13,338 nt of DNA from Desulfobacteraceae bacterium (lineage in GTDB: Bacteria > Desulfobacterota > Desulfobacteria > Desulfobacterales > Desulfosalsimonadaceae). This document shows positions 1-6,399 of the stretch, one piece after another. The stretch lies in assembly GCA_007136525.1 (NCBI GenBank), contig SLGU01000287.1:1-13338 (forward strand), read 5' to 3'. Positions within the stretch are counted from its first letter, which is position 1. Every line of letters begins with the position of its first letter. Made by a program: the position numbers and the translations under genes. Under the pieces are notes generated by a model that was not told where the DNA came from, did not search any database, and saw only the letters and a program-made list of their open reading frames with translations.

Positions 1-163
1 ATTTTTCAAGCACTTCCGGCGCCACGTGGGGGCATTGGTCCAGGGGTTTCCTGTTTTTAAAGACCGCCACGGCAAAGGCCAGGCAGGTTTTTTCATTGCA
101 ATCCCTGCAGTTGGTCTGCGGCAGGTATTTGAAAATTTCCATGGGGTTGTTGATTCGGGTCAT
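1..163 (-). CDS. Fe-S cluster-binding protein, N-terminal part (runs off left edge)
   Basis: Only the first 54 codons are present; the gene continues beyond base 1. The visible protein starts MTRINNPMEIFKYLPQTNC and contains Cys-x2-Cys-x4-Cys-x16-Cys (residues about 19 to 43). This is the pattern of the small [4Fe-4S] domain (Pfam FeS type) found at the start of the CdhD/AcsC corrinoid protein and of DUF3786-type proteins common in sulfate-reducing Desulfobacterota. The iron-sulfur assignment is well supported. The overall identity is not, because the downstream domain is missing; a DUF3786-type protein is my best guess. ATG at 163 was chosen because the frame is closed upstream by a TAG; a second ATG at 143 is possible, and no strong Shine-Dalgarno is seen for either. 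It is 204 bp downstream of the cardiolipin synthase gene on the same strand. Confidence 0.6.
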   Translation of the reverse strand, partial: MTRINNPMEIFKYLPQTNCRDCNEKTCLAFAVAVFKNRKPLDQCPHVAPEVLEK

Positions 164-275
164 AGTTGGATTTTTCCGGATTGTAAGTTGTCCATTACTC
201 AGCTAAGTCTATGCTTTTTCGAATCTGCGCTATGGCGTCCAGGCGCTTTTCAGATGATCTTGATTGATAGAAGAC

Positions 276-303
276 AAAATATCAACAATGACACCAAAGT
301 CAA
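276..303 (-). promoter_or_regulatory. possible sigma-70-type promoter for the Fe-S protein gene
   Basis: On the minus strand TTGACT (303 to 298) is followed after 16 nt by TATTTT (281 to 276). That is 5/6 and 4/6 matches to the -35 and -10 consensus. It lies about 110 nt upstream of the ATG at 163, in the 204-bp gap after the cardiolipin synthase gene. Such matches arise by chance in AT-rich gaps, so this is only a candidate. Confidence 0.25.
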
Positions 304-367
304 TGGATGATCTTGCAGCGTTTGGCCGGGGCCTGGGATCTGGTTCCGGGATTTACGGCTCTCCCCG

Positions 368-1570
368 TTATATTCTTCGGGGGTTTCCGGTCTGTTTCCC
401 GGACGCGTAACCCGTCATTCCGATCATAAATCTTATTAAACCGTAACACAGCCAGCTTACCAGGCGAAGTCCTGTGGTCTGCGTGTTCCAGTTGTTTTTT
501 GATACGCGCCGCGCCCCGGTCTCGATGGATTGTTCAAGGCTCTGTTTTAATGTTTCAGCAAAATTTTTGTCGTCAACAACAATATTTGCTTCGAGCGCGA
601 GCAGCAGACTGAAAGGGTCGAGGTTTGATGATCCTACCGTAGCCCAACGGCCGTCAACCACGGCAACTTTGGCGTGCATAAGACTCTTATGGTATTCGTA
701 GATCTCGATTCCCGCATAAAGAAAATTGCCGTATAACGCGTGCGACGCATAATGCATCAATCGATATTCCACTTTTCCCTGCAAAAGTAAAATTACCCGT
801 ACACCGCGTTTGACCGCTTCCAAAAGCGCGTGACGAAAATGAAATCCGGGGAAAAAATAGGCATTTGCAAGAATGATTTCCGATTGCGCCCGTTTAATCG
901 CCTGCAAATAGGCATTTTCAATGTCACGGCGATGGCGGATGTTATTTCTAACCAGAAAAGCCGCACGCATTCGTCCCGCAACGGATTCGGTTGAAGACGT
1001 TTTCCCGTGGTTGAACAGGGCCGCCCAGCCGGGGCGCAAACGGGCCCAGGCCACGCGCGACCAGACCCGGCGGGCCGCAGCATGAATTTTTTTAACCAAG
1101 GGCCCTTCCACGCATACGGCATAGTCATATCGAGGCGATGTTAGGCCGGGCCCCATATCATCGAGAATGTTAATGCCACCCACAAAAGCAATCCGGCGAT
1201 CAACGACGACAATTTTCCGGTGCAGGCGACGGAATCTGCGGCGTCGCAGCGTCCAGGGCGAGGTCTTGGGCCGGAACTTCAGTAACATTATGCCGGCCGC
1301 CTCAAGGTAATCGACCATGGCTTCCGGCAACGCTTTCGATCCGAATCCATCGATCAACATATGGGTTCTTACACCGCGCAAGGCCGCCCGCCTGAGCGCT
1401 TCCGCGATTCGTTGTCCGATGGCGTCATTTTCAAAAATATAGCTTTCCAGATAAATCTCGTGCACCGCCTGATCTATTGCCGATTCGATCGCCGGAAAAT
1501 AGGTTTCGCCGTTTTGCAGCAAGGTGATCCGGTTGTTTGGAATAAAGGAAGTCACAGCAGGGTTGCCCAT
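368..1570 (-). CDS. clsB: cardiolipin synthase of the ClsB type (phospholipase D superfamily)
   Basis: About 400 residues with two HKD motifs: H117-x-K119-x4-D124 and H299-x-K301-x4-D306, the second followed by GSSNLDPFS. This two-domain arrangement is that of bacterial cardiolipin synthases, which join two phosphatidyl units at the inner membrane and release glycerol (or ethanolamine for ClsC). The early segment LLQNGETYFPAIESAI matches the usual start of ClsB (LLENGE...). There is no N-terminal pair of transmembrane helices, so ClsB fits better than ClsA. The C-terminus has a hydrophobic stretch (WLCYGLIRFMIGMTG) that may bind the membrane. I chose ATG 1570 (AAAGG 9 nt upstream) because the protein then begins where ClsB proteins begin; an in-frame TTG at 1642 with GAGGTGA upstream would add 24 residues. 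It follows the alpha/beta hydrolase gene closely, so the two are probably co-transcribed. The symbol follows family resemblance only. Confidence 0.85.
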   Translation of the reverse strand: MGNPAVTSFIPNNRITLLQNGETYFPAIESAIDQAVHEIYLESYIFENDAIGQRIAEALRRAALRGVRTHMLIDGFGSKALPEAMVDYLEAAGIMLLKFRPKTSPWTLRRRRFRRLHRKIVVVDRRIAFVGGINILDDMGPGLTSPRYDYAVCVEGPLVKKIHAAARRVWSRVAWARLRPGWAALFNHGKTSSTESVAGRMRAAFLVRNNIRHRRDIENAYLQAIKRAQSEIILANAYFFPGFHFRHALLEAVKRGVRVILLLQGKVEYRLMHYASHALYGNFLYAGIEIYEYHKSLMHAKVAVVDGRWATVGSSNLDPFSLLLALEANIVVDDKNFAETLKQSLEQSIETGARRVSKNNWNTQTTGLRLVSWLCYGLIRFMIGMTGYASGKQTGNPRRI

Positions 1571-1592
1571 TTTTTTAAGCCTTTGATCGGCG

Positions 1593-1703
1593 TTAGACCG
1601 CGTCAGAATGAATTTTTGAAAATTCCCGAAAGGCCTTGACAATATCCTGGATCACCTCGTGCATTAATTGCGCAAGGCTTTTGGATTCGGGGTTGTCCGG
1701 CAC
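1593..1703 (-). CDS. possible 36-aa small protein or coupling ORF between hydrolase and clsB
   Basis: A GTG at 1703 is preceded by AGGAGG with a 4-nt gap and opens a 36-codon frame (MPDNPESKSLAQLMHEVIQ...) that ends at a TAA (1595 to 1593), 22 nt before the chosen clsB start. The first 13 codons overlap the hydrolase 3' end in another frame, and an internal ATG (1664) overlaps the hydrolase stop as TAATG. The residues form a plausible amphipathic helix (VIQDIVKAFREFSKIHSDA). It could be a real small protein or a reading frame that couples hydrolase and clsB translation. I recognise no family. Support rests on the ribosome site, spacing and composition only. Confidence 0.35.
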   Translation of the reverse strand: MPDNPESKSLAQLMHEVIQDIVKAFREFSKIHSDAV

Positions 1704-2680
1704 GGCGCCTCCTCTTGGCGGGAATTTTTTCGTGGTGCCTGCACATGCTTGGGTAAACCTGTCCCTTGCATGTGTATGGTGCTCTCCTGGATTCCCTGCA
1801 GCCCGTTTTTCAGAGTTTTTGAATAAATGAACCCAAAGGGGCGGTTGGGATCAAGGAAAAATTCCTTTAGATCCCGTGCAAATATCGGCGCGATATCGAG
1901 CTGAGGGAAATGTCCGCAGTTGGGGTACGCCGTAAGGGTGATTCCGGTGGATTGGGCCAGCATGGAACGCCCTTGTTTTATGGGCAGGATGCGATCCTTC
2001 TCTCCCCAGAACAAGGCCGTGGGGGGCAGCGCGTAAATTTCTTCCGAACGCTGTATGGTCTGCATATATTGGCCAAAGAGATTGATGACGTTGGCAAGCG
2101 AACGCTGAAAGGCCAGGTGCGTCCCGGGAATGCGCATCATCTCGATGTAGCGTTTGATTTCACCAGGTTCTCTTTTACCGAAAATCCCGGGAGAAAAGCG
2201 CATGAGCAGGGGGATGACCCGGCGCACAACCAGCGGCGTCAGCATGGGCCCCAACGCGGGGAATGTCGCGTACTTAAGCCACATGCCGACTTCGCGCCCC
2301 AGGCCGCCCGGCGACAGCAGCGCCAGCCGGACTACGCGTTCGCGGTTCTTGAGCAGCAGCCACTGGGCGATGCCGCCGCCGAATGAATGCCCGCAGATAT
2401 GCGCGTGTTTGAGGCCCACAGCCTCCATCCAGGCGGCGATCATGCCCGCATACCAGGACAAGGTGTATGGCGCGTCAGGCCTGTCCGAGAGGCCGCTGCC
2501 GGGAAGGTCTATCATCAATACGTGAAAATCAACGGCAAGCAGGGGGGCAACTTTTGCCCAGACGCGATGCGTGTCCTGGAAGCCGTGAATGAGAACAAGA
2601 GGCGCGCCCGAGCCCATCTCGCTCCAGGCGATTGATATATTGTTTACGGTTGTCTTATGGGATTGCCCAACCATCTCCAT
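1664..2680 (-). CDS. alpha/beta hydrolase fold protein
   Basis: About 338 residues with a complete hydrolase set: oxyanion-hole HGF (about residues 32 to 34), nucleophile elbow GHSFGG with Ser99, acid Asp229 in GEKDRILP, and His257 in CGHFPQLD. A lid segment of about 80 residues (roughly 125 to 205) lies between strands. The closest groups are lipase, esterase or haloalkane-type hydrolases that act on small esters or lipids; the substrate cannot be told. No signal peptide is seen, so it is probably cytoplasmic. ATG 2680 was chosen because AAAGGAG lies 7 nt upstream; ATGs at 2686 and 2674 are alternatives. The last 60 or so residues, after the normal end of the fold near DLKEFFLD, are rich in Lys, Arg, Pro and Asn and look non-domain; they overlap another open frame that may be translated. 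The neighbouring cardiolipin synthase hints at a role in lipid metabolism. Confidence 0.85.
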   Translation of the reverse strand: MEMVGQSHKTTVNNISIAWSEMGSGAPLVLIHGFQDTHRVWAKVAPLLAVDFHVLMIDLPGSGLSDRPDAPYTLSWYAGMIAAWMEAVGLKHAHICGHSFGGGIAQWLLLKNRERVVRLALLSPGGLGREVGMWLKYATFPALGPMLTPLVVRRVIPLLMRFSPGIFGKREPGEIKRYIEMMRIPGTHLAFQRSLANVINLFGQYMQTIQRSEEIYALPPTALFWGEKDRILPIKQGRSMLAQSTGITLTAYPNCGHFPQLDIAPIFARDLKEFFLDPNRPFGFIYSKTLKNGLQGIQESTIHMQGTGLPKHVQAPRKNSRQEEAPCRTTPNPKALRN

Positions 2681-2779
2681 GCACATTCTCCTTTGTCCGC
2701 CGCGACAACGACCACGGCCATCCGACGATTTATATAAAAATTCCGTCTGTATTTTTTTTTGATCTTTTCCGGGTTCCAC

Positions 2780-3664
2780 TCAAAACGATATATTAATCCC
2801 CGCGCCGAAATACTCCGCCTCCAATTCGTAGAACTGGCCGAAGGGGAGATTGCCGTGGTAATATTCACCGAAAAGCTGAATGCCTCGTTTTCCCGCATAG
2901 GGACTGCGGATGTTGATGCCGGCTTTGACGTTAAAATCGGCGTTCCAGTCGGTTTCCTCCCAGGTATGGTAAAGGACGCTGAGGAACAGGCGAATCGTCG
3001 GTCTAAAGACCGGCTTTCTGCTTTGATAATCAATGCCCGCCTGGAAAATGTTACGCTTGATGTCGGTGCTGGACTGGATGATATATGAAGGACCGGCAGT
3101 GAGATGGAGTCCCTCCCATTCCCATGCGACGAGCAGTTCAACGGCCTCGAAGCTTAAGTTGACGCGCCTTACCAGATCTAAATCCGGCGGCTGGGGGTTG
3201 AGGAGGAACTCGTCTCCCAGGTGTGAGGACTGGTGGTAGAGGCGTGCCCGTGCCGACCAGGGATCGTTCCGGTAGCTTAGAGGAAACCCGATGATATAGT
3301 CGGCGTTGATCAGGTCCTTGGAATTGGTGTCCATATTGAATTGGGCGAGGATCACCCCGCTGAGACTGAGCTGCCAGGCATCCTCCTCGCCCCATCCGGG
3401 CCAGCGCACCAGGCCGAAGCTGTCGCCGAACCCAACCGATCCGATATTGATGCTGTCGCCGGGAAGATTGAGGCGGAGATAAGTCGCATGGGAGCGAGGC
3501 TCTTTAGGGCTTGCCATCGGAGGGTAATACAATTGGTCCTGTGGGAAAAGAATCGTTGTTTGGAGCGTGTCCTGAGAGATTTGCTCGTTCGGAGTCGCAT
3601 TCCCGAACCCGGTGATCAAGGGAAAAATTGCACACAGCAGCAGCCCCGTAAAGAACTTTCGCAT
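2780..3664 (-). CDS. DUF1207-like exported protein, probable outer-membrane beta-barrel
   Basis: The chosen ATG at 3664 has AAGGAG 6 nt upstream and gives 294 residues starting MRKFFTGLLLC, a clear signal peptide with likely cleavage near residue 22 (GNA/TP). The mature part has FPQDQLYYPPMASPKEPR and RARLYHQSSHLGDEFL, which I associate with DUF1207, a family of unknown function. Aromatic, alternating segments (IRLFLSVLYHTWEE, GIQLFGEYYHGN) and a C-terminal Phe (INISF) are typical of outer-membrane beta-barrels. That location is inference. A 95-bp gap separates it from the radical SAM gene upstream and about 99 bp from the hydrolase downstream, so it may have its own promoter, but I see no strong one. 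Confidence 0.75.
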   Translation of the reverse strand: MRKFFTGLLLCAIFPLITGFGNATPNEQISQDTLQTTILFPQDQLYYPPMASPKEPRSHATYLRLNLPGDSINIGSVGFGDSFGLVRWPGWGEEDAWQLSLSGVILAQFNMDTNSKDLINADYIIGFPLSYRNDPWSARARLYHQSSHLGDEFLLNPQPPDLDLVRRVNLSFEAVELLVAWEWEGLHLTAGPSYIIQSSTDIKRNIFQAGIDYQSRKPVFRPTIRLFLSVLYHTWEETDWNADFNVKAGINIRSPYAGKRGIQLFGEYYHGNLPFGQFYELEAEYFGAGINISF

Positions 3665-3730
3665 CTTATACTCCTTCAAGGATGTGCCGCCGGCAAAAAG
3701 TCGATTTATTGCGGGGCCGGTCAAGTTTTA

Positions 3731-3766
3731 ATTCCATAAAGTCAATAAATTCCATAAAGTCAATAA
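3731..3766. repeat. 18-bp perfect tandem duplication at the end of the radical SAM gene
   Basis: The unit ATTCCATAAAGTCAATAA occurs twice with no gap (3731-3748 and 3749-3766). The stop codon of the radical SAM gene (TGA, 3762 to 3760) lies in the promoter-distal copy, and the other copy is entirely in the downstream gap. On the minus strand each copy contains TTGACTTTATG, so the duplication also doubles a -35-like hexamer ahead of the DUF1207-like gene. A replication-slippage origin is the simplest reading. Confidence 0.9.
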
Positions 3767-5238
3767 ATATAGCGTTCGCATATTTTACGGTAATGATGGC
3801 CGTATATCGACAACGTTATTGCCACTGACATCAGTCTGGGCTTGCGAATCAGCGTCCAGAGCATCAGCTGCCAGTAATGAAAGCGCTCTTCCCCCAGAAT
3901 GCCGATCCTTAAAGCGGATCGAAAAAATGAAAGGAACCGCCCAAGATTTACCGGCTGCTTGATTTCAGGGGCCTTTAATTCCTCCAGTAAAACCCTGACC
4001 CGCCGGTAATAGTTTCCGGGTGAATACACCTGTTTCATGATGGCTTGATAGCCGTCCAAAAGCGTTTCAATTCCCATTTTGGGAATGATATTGGTCGTTC
4101 CGTCAACATTGTCTCCGGAGAAGGTGTTTACCACACGGCTTTCCTTTGAGAGCCGGTCGAAGAGTCTGGTTCCCGGAGGCGCCTGGAGCATGCCCACCAT
4201 TGCCGCGACGATGCCGCTGTTCTGAATGAAATCGATCTGCCGCTGGAAAATAGAATGCGAATCGTTGTCAAAACCCACAATAAAACCGCCCATCACCTGC
4301 AGGCCCGAACGCTGAATGATTTTTATGCTTTCAAGGAGGTCCCGGTTTTTATTCTGGGTTTTGCCGCATTCCGTCAGGCTGACCTCATCGGGCGATTCGA
4401 TGCCGATAAAGACGGTATCAAATCCGGCCTTTGTCATCAAATCAAGGAGTTCCGGGTCATCAGCGAGATTGATGGAGGCTTCCGTGAAAAATACGCATCC
4501 TTTTTTGCCTTTGCGCCATTCAATCAGGGCCGGCAGCAAATGCGTTTTGAGGTACGCCTTGTTTCCAATAAAATTGTCATCCACAAAAAATATGCTGCTG
4601 CGCCAGCCGGAAGCATAAATACGATCCAGCTCCGCAATGACCTGTTGCGGCGTTTTCATGCGCGGCCGGTGACCGAATAAGGCCGTTACATTGCAGAACT
4701 CGCAATTGAAGGGGCATCCCCTGGAAAACTGGATGCTCAGGGATGCATATCGTTTCGTTTTTATCAGATTCCAGGCGGGAAGGGGGGTGTCCGCAAGATT
4801 GCAGAACCCCGATGCCCTGTAGACTTTTTCAGGTTGTCCGTTTTTCAGGTCCGACAGAAAAGCGGGAAGCGATAATTCCGCTTCGTCCAATACGAGATGG
4901 TCCACTTCCGCGAATTCATCGGGTTCGGCGGTAAACAGCGGCCCGCCGGCAACAATCTTTACGTTCATCGCAGCGCATCGGTCGATGATCTGTTTGGCGG
5001 ATTTTCGTTGAACCGCCATCCCCCCGATAAACACCATATCGGCCCATAAAAGGTCGCTATCCGTAAGGCCGTCCACATTTACGTCCACAAGGCGTTTGTT
5101 CCAATCCGCCGGCAGCAGGGCCGCGACGGTGAGCAGGCCCAGCGGCGGGAAAGCCGATTTTTTGCCGATAAAACTTAACGCATAGGTGAATGACCAGAAT
5201 GTATCCGGAAATCTGGGGTAAACCAGGAGGGCGTTCAT
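3760..5238 (-). CDS. B12-binding-type radical SAM protein with DUF4070-like C-terminus
   Basis: 492 residues in three parts. Residues 1-150 form a cobalamin-binding-type Rossmann domain (LVYPRFPDTFWSF, IVAGGP); the cobalamin-ligand motif DxHxxG is replaced by DVNVDG, as in many radical SAM members that do not use a His ligand. Residues 165-370 are the radical SAM core with Cys175-x3-Cys179-x2-Cys182 for the [4Fe-4S] cluster, plus FFVDDNFIGN and GFIVGFDND. The rest is a DUF4070-like tail. The opening (FPPLGLLTVAALLPADW) resembles HpnP, the hopanoid C-2 methylase, but DUF4070 proteins form a large group with several activities, so I do not assign that reaction. ATG 5238 has AAGGAG 9 nt upstream. 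It follows the ABM-fold gene by 22 nt, suggesting one operon. Confidence 0.85.
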   Translation of the reverse strand: MNALLVYPRFPDTFWSFTYALSFIGKKSAFPPLGLLTVAALLPADWNKRLVDVNVDGLTDSDLLWADMVFIGGMAVQRKSAKQIIDRCAAMNVKIVAGGPLFTAEPDEFAEVDHLVLDEAELSLPAFLSDLKNGQPEKVYRASGFCNLADTPLPAWNLIKTKRYASLSIQFSRGCPFNCEFCNVTALFGHRPRMKTPQQVIAELDRIYASGWRSSIFFVDDNFIGNKAYLKTHLLPALIEWRKGKKGCVFFTEASINLADDPELLDLMTKAGFDTVFIGIESPDEVSLTECGKTQNKNRDLLESIKIIQRSGLQVMGGFIVGFDNDSHSIFQRQIDFIQNSGIVAAMVGMLQAPPGTRLFDRLSKESRVVNTFSGDNVDGTTNIIPKMGIETLLDGYQAIMKQVYSPGNYYRRVRVLLEELKAPEIKQPVNLGRFLSFFRSALRIGILGEERFHYWQLMLWTLIRKPRLMSVAITLSIYGHHYRKICERYIY

Positions 5239-5260
5239 CGTAACGGTCTCCTTTTGATGT

Positions 5261-5638
5261 TCATGCGGGAAAAATGCGTTTCATTTTTTTTCTTATGGTA
5301 TCAACCGCTTCCATCCCCTCGGCGTTAGATATTGTAAGTATCTGGATTTTTATCGGTTCTGATAAAAGGCTTTTTGTGCCGAGCAAGACGCTGAACCGGT
5401 CCGACCGCATATGGCGATTCAGATGCGGCCGGGTTTCCCATTCCGAAATCAGGTTGAAAATGTTCTTATCTTCGATATCGCCGTAAATACCAAAGCTGAG
5501 GCATCCCTTTTCGCTTTCGGTAGGCCCGACCATTGAGATCAGCGTCTGCATTACCTCTTTCTGCTTTTCAGGAAGCACGTTCATGATGGTTCGGATTACA
5601 TTCATGGCCTGGAAAGAGATCCTTTTATCCTGGTTCAT
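5261..5638 (-). CDS. ABM-fold protein (antibiotic biosynthesis monooxygenase type)
   Basis: 125 residues, of which 12-105 fit the small ferredoxin-like ABM fold: MNVIRTIMNVLPEKQKEV, then EKGCLSFGIYGD, NIFNLISEWET and the helix HLNRHMRSDRF. Members include quinol monooxygenases such as YgiN and heme-degrading enzymes, which work without bound metal or flavin, usually as dimers. Many are uncharacterised, and no substrate can be inferred here. The ATG at 5638 is 12 nt from the stop of the lipoprotein gene but has no clear ribosome site. The in-frame ATG at 5605 coincides with the start of the domain and may be the true start. It lies between the lipoprotein and radical SAM genes with short gaps, so the three are probably co-transcribed. 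Confidence 0.75.
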   Translation of the reverse strand: MNQDKRISFQAMNVIRTIMNVLPEKQKEVMQTLISMVGPTESEKGCLSFGIYGDIEDKNIFNLISEWETRPHLNRHMRSDRFSVLLGTKSLLSEPIKIQILTISNAEGMEAVDTIRKKMKRIFPA

Positions 5639-5650
5639 TCAAATGCTATT

Positions 5651-6118
5651 TTATCTGTAATATTCAGCTTTTGTTGGGTCCAAAAAACTGGACTTTTTCA
5701 GCCCGGCAACCTTTTCAGGGGTCTCCTCGCTGCCCTTTAATTTGCCGACCAAGGCTTTGTTCAGATCGATGGCCGTCGAAATGCCCGTCTCCCTGAAAAT
5801 AATCCTGTTGATCGTCGCCTCATTCAGTTCGGCTGGGTTGACATACACCACCTTGATGTCATCGGCATCCGGCCCGGCGGCATATCCTCCCGGCAGATAA
5901 ATGCAACCGGTGGAGAAATCCACGGCAAAGGCGATGATGCCGGGGACCAGAAAAAACAGAAGTCCTATCCCATCCAAAACCGCGACCCCCACGTCAATGC
6001 GCCCGCCGGTCTGCCCCCTTCTTTCGGGATACAGGATAAAGCCGCAGCCAGCTATTTGAACGAGCAGGCTGACCAATGTGATAGCGATCAGTAATTTTTT
6101 GAATATTGTTTTTTTCAT
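5651..6118 (-). CDS. conserved outer-membrane lipoprotein of unknown function
   Basis: 155 residues. A signal peptide (MKKTIFKKLLIAITLVSLLV) ends in the lipobox IAGC with Cys25 as the likely lipidated residue; Gly at +2 suggests the outer membrane. The mature part has PERRGQTGGRIDVGVAVLDG, then a hydrophobic stretch (GIGLLFFLVPGIIAFAVDF) and TGCIYLPG. I recall similar short lipoproteins with PERRGQ and AVDFxTGxIYLP in gamma- and deltaproteobacteria, but no known function. The ATG at 6118 has AGGGAG 7 nt upstream. It is 30 nt downstream of the lmo0937-type gene and 12 nt upstream of the ABM-fold gene, so it sits inside a likely operon. Confidence 0.75.
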   Translation of the reverse strand: MKKTIFKKLLIAITLVSLLVQIAGCGFILYPERRGQTGGRIDVGVAVLDGIGLLFFLVPGIIAFAVDFSTGCIYLPGGYAAGPDADDIKVVYVNPAELNEATINRIIFRETGISTAIDLNKALVGKLKGSEETPEKVAGLKKSSFLDPTKAEYYR

Positions 6119-6148
6119 TCCGAATCTCCCTGTCTGATATGATGTTTA

Positions 6149-6298
6149 TCACAGGGCTTTGCGACCGCCGATGACATTGACCAGGATTACGACAATGGCA
6201 ATCACCAGCAGGATATGGATGAGCCCTCCCATCGTGTAGCTGCTCACAAATCCCAACAGCCAGAGAACTACCAGTATTACTGCAATCGTCCACAACAT
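6149..6298 (-). CDS. lmo0937-family small membrane protein
   Basis: A 49-residue protein from ATG 6298, with AAAGGAG 6 nt upstream, to TGA 6149. It is almost entirely two hydrophobic helices: MLWTIAVILVVLWLLGFVSS, then a short turn with YTMGG, then LIHILLVIAIVVILVNVIGG, ending in RKAL. This matches the lmo0937 family, tiny inner-membrane proteins of unknown function that are often found beside stress genes such as csbD. A longer open frame on the same strand (6314 to 5994) overlaps it but lacks these features. One copy of the 31-bp element (6332-6362) lies 33 nt upstream of its start, suggesting a regulatory site or transcript boundary there. Confidence 0.85.
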   Translation of the reverse strand: MLWTIAVILVVLWLLGFVSSYTMGGLIHILLVIAIVVILVNVIGGRKAL

Positions 6299-6331
6299 GA
6301 GATTCTCCTTTCAATTTAATGGTTAAGGGTG

Positions 6332-6362
6332 GCCGGTATTGTAAGCCCCGGCCGGCTGTCTG
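6332..6362. repeat. 31-bp intergenic direct repeat, copy 1 (hairpin core)
   Basis: Identical over 31 bp to 8154-8184. On the minus strand it reads from CAGACAGCCGG to TTACAATACCGGC. In this copy GGCCGG and CCGGCC (6331-6336 and 6348-6353) are perfect arms of a 6-bp stem with an 11-nt loop. It lies between the OmpA-like lipoprotein stop and the lmo0937-type start. No T-tract follows, so a plain rho-independent terminator is unlikely. TACAAT in the loop resembles a -10 box, but no -35 match sits at the right distance. Confidence 0.9.
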
Positions 6363-6399
6363 TTGGAGGATAACTTAGAAAAAAGTCAGCTATTATCGC

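Noticed and set aside
195..255. Short minus-strand reading frame with protein-like residues (EKRLDAIAQIRKSIDLAE)
   Set aside because: It has no start codon in its 25-codon open stretch; it might be a gene remnant, but nothing further supports it.
26..310. Plus-strand open frame of 94 codons
   Set aside because: It lies opposite the Fe-S protein start, whose Cys pattern is convincing, and has no recognisable domain.
5994..6314. Minus-strand open frame of 106 codons
   Set aside because: It overlaps the lmo0937-type gene and lipoprotein start in another frame; both of these have strong ribosome sites and clear family features.
6332..6362. TACAAT in the 31-bp repeat as a sigma-70 -10 box
   Set aside because: No -35-like hexamer lies 16-18 nt upstream in either copy.
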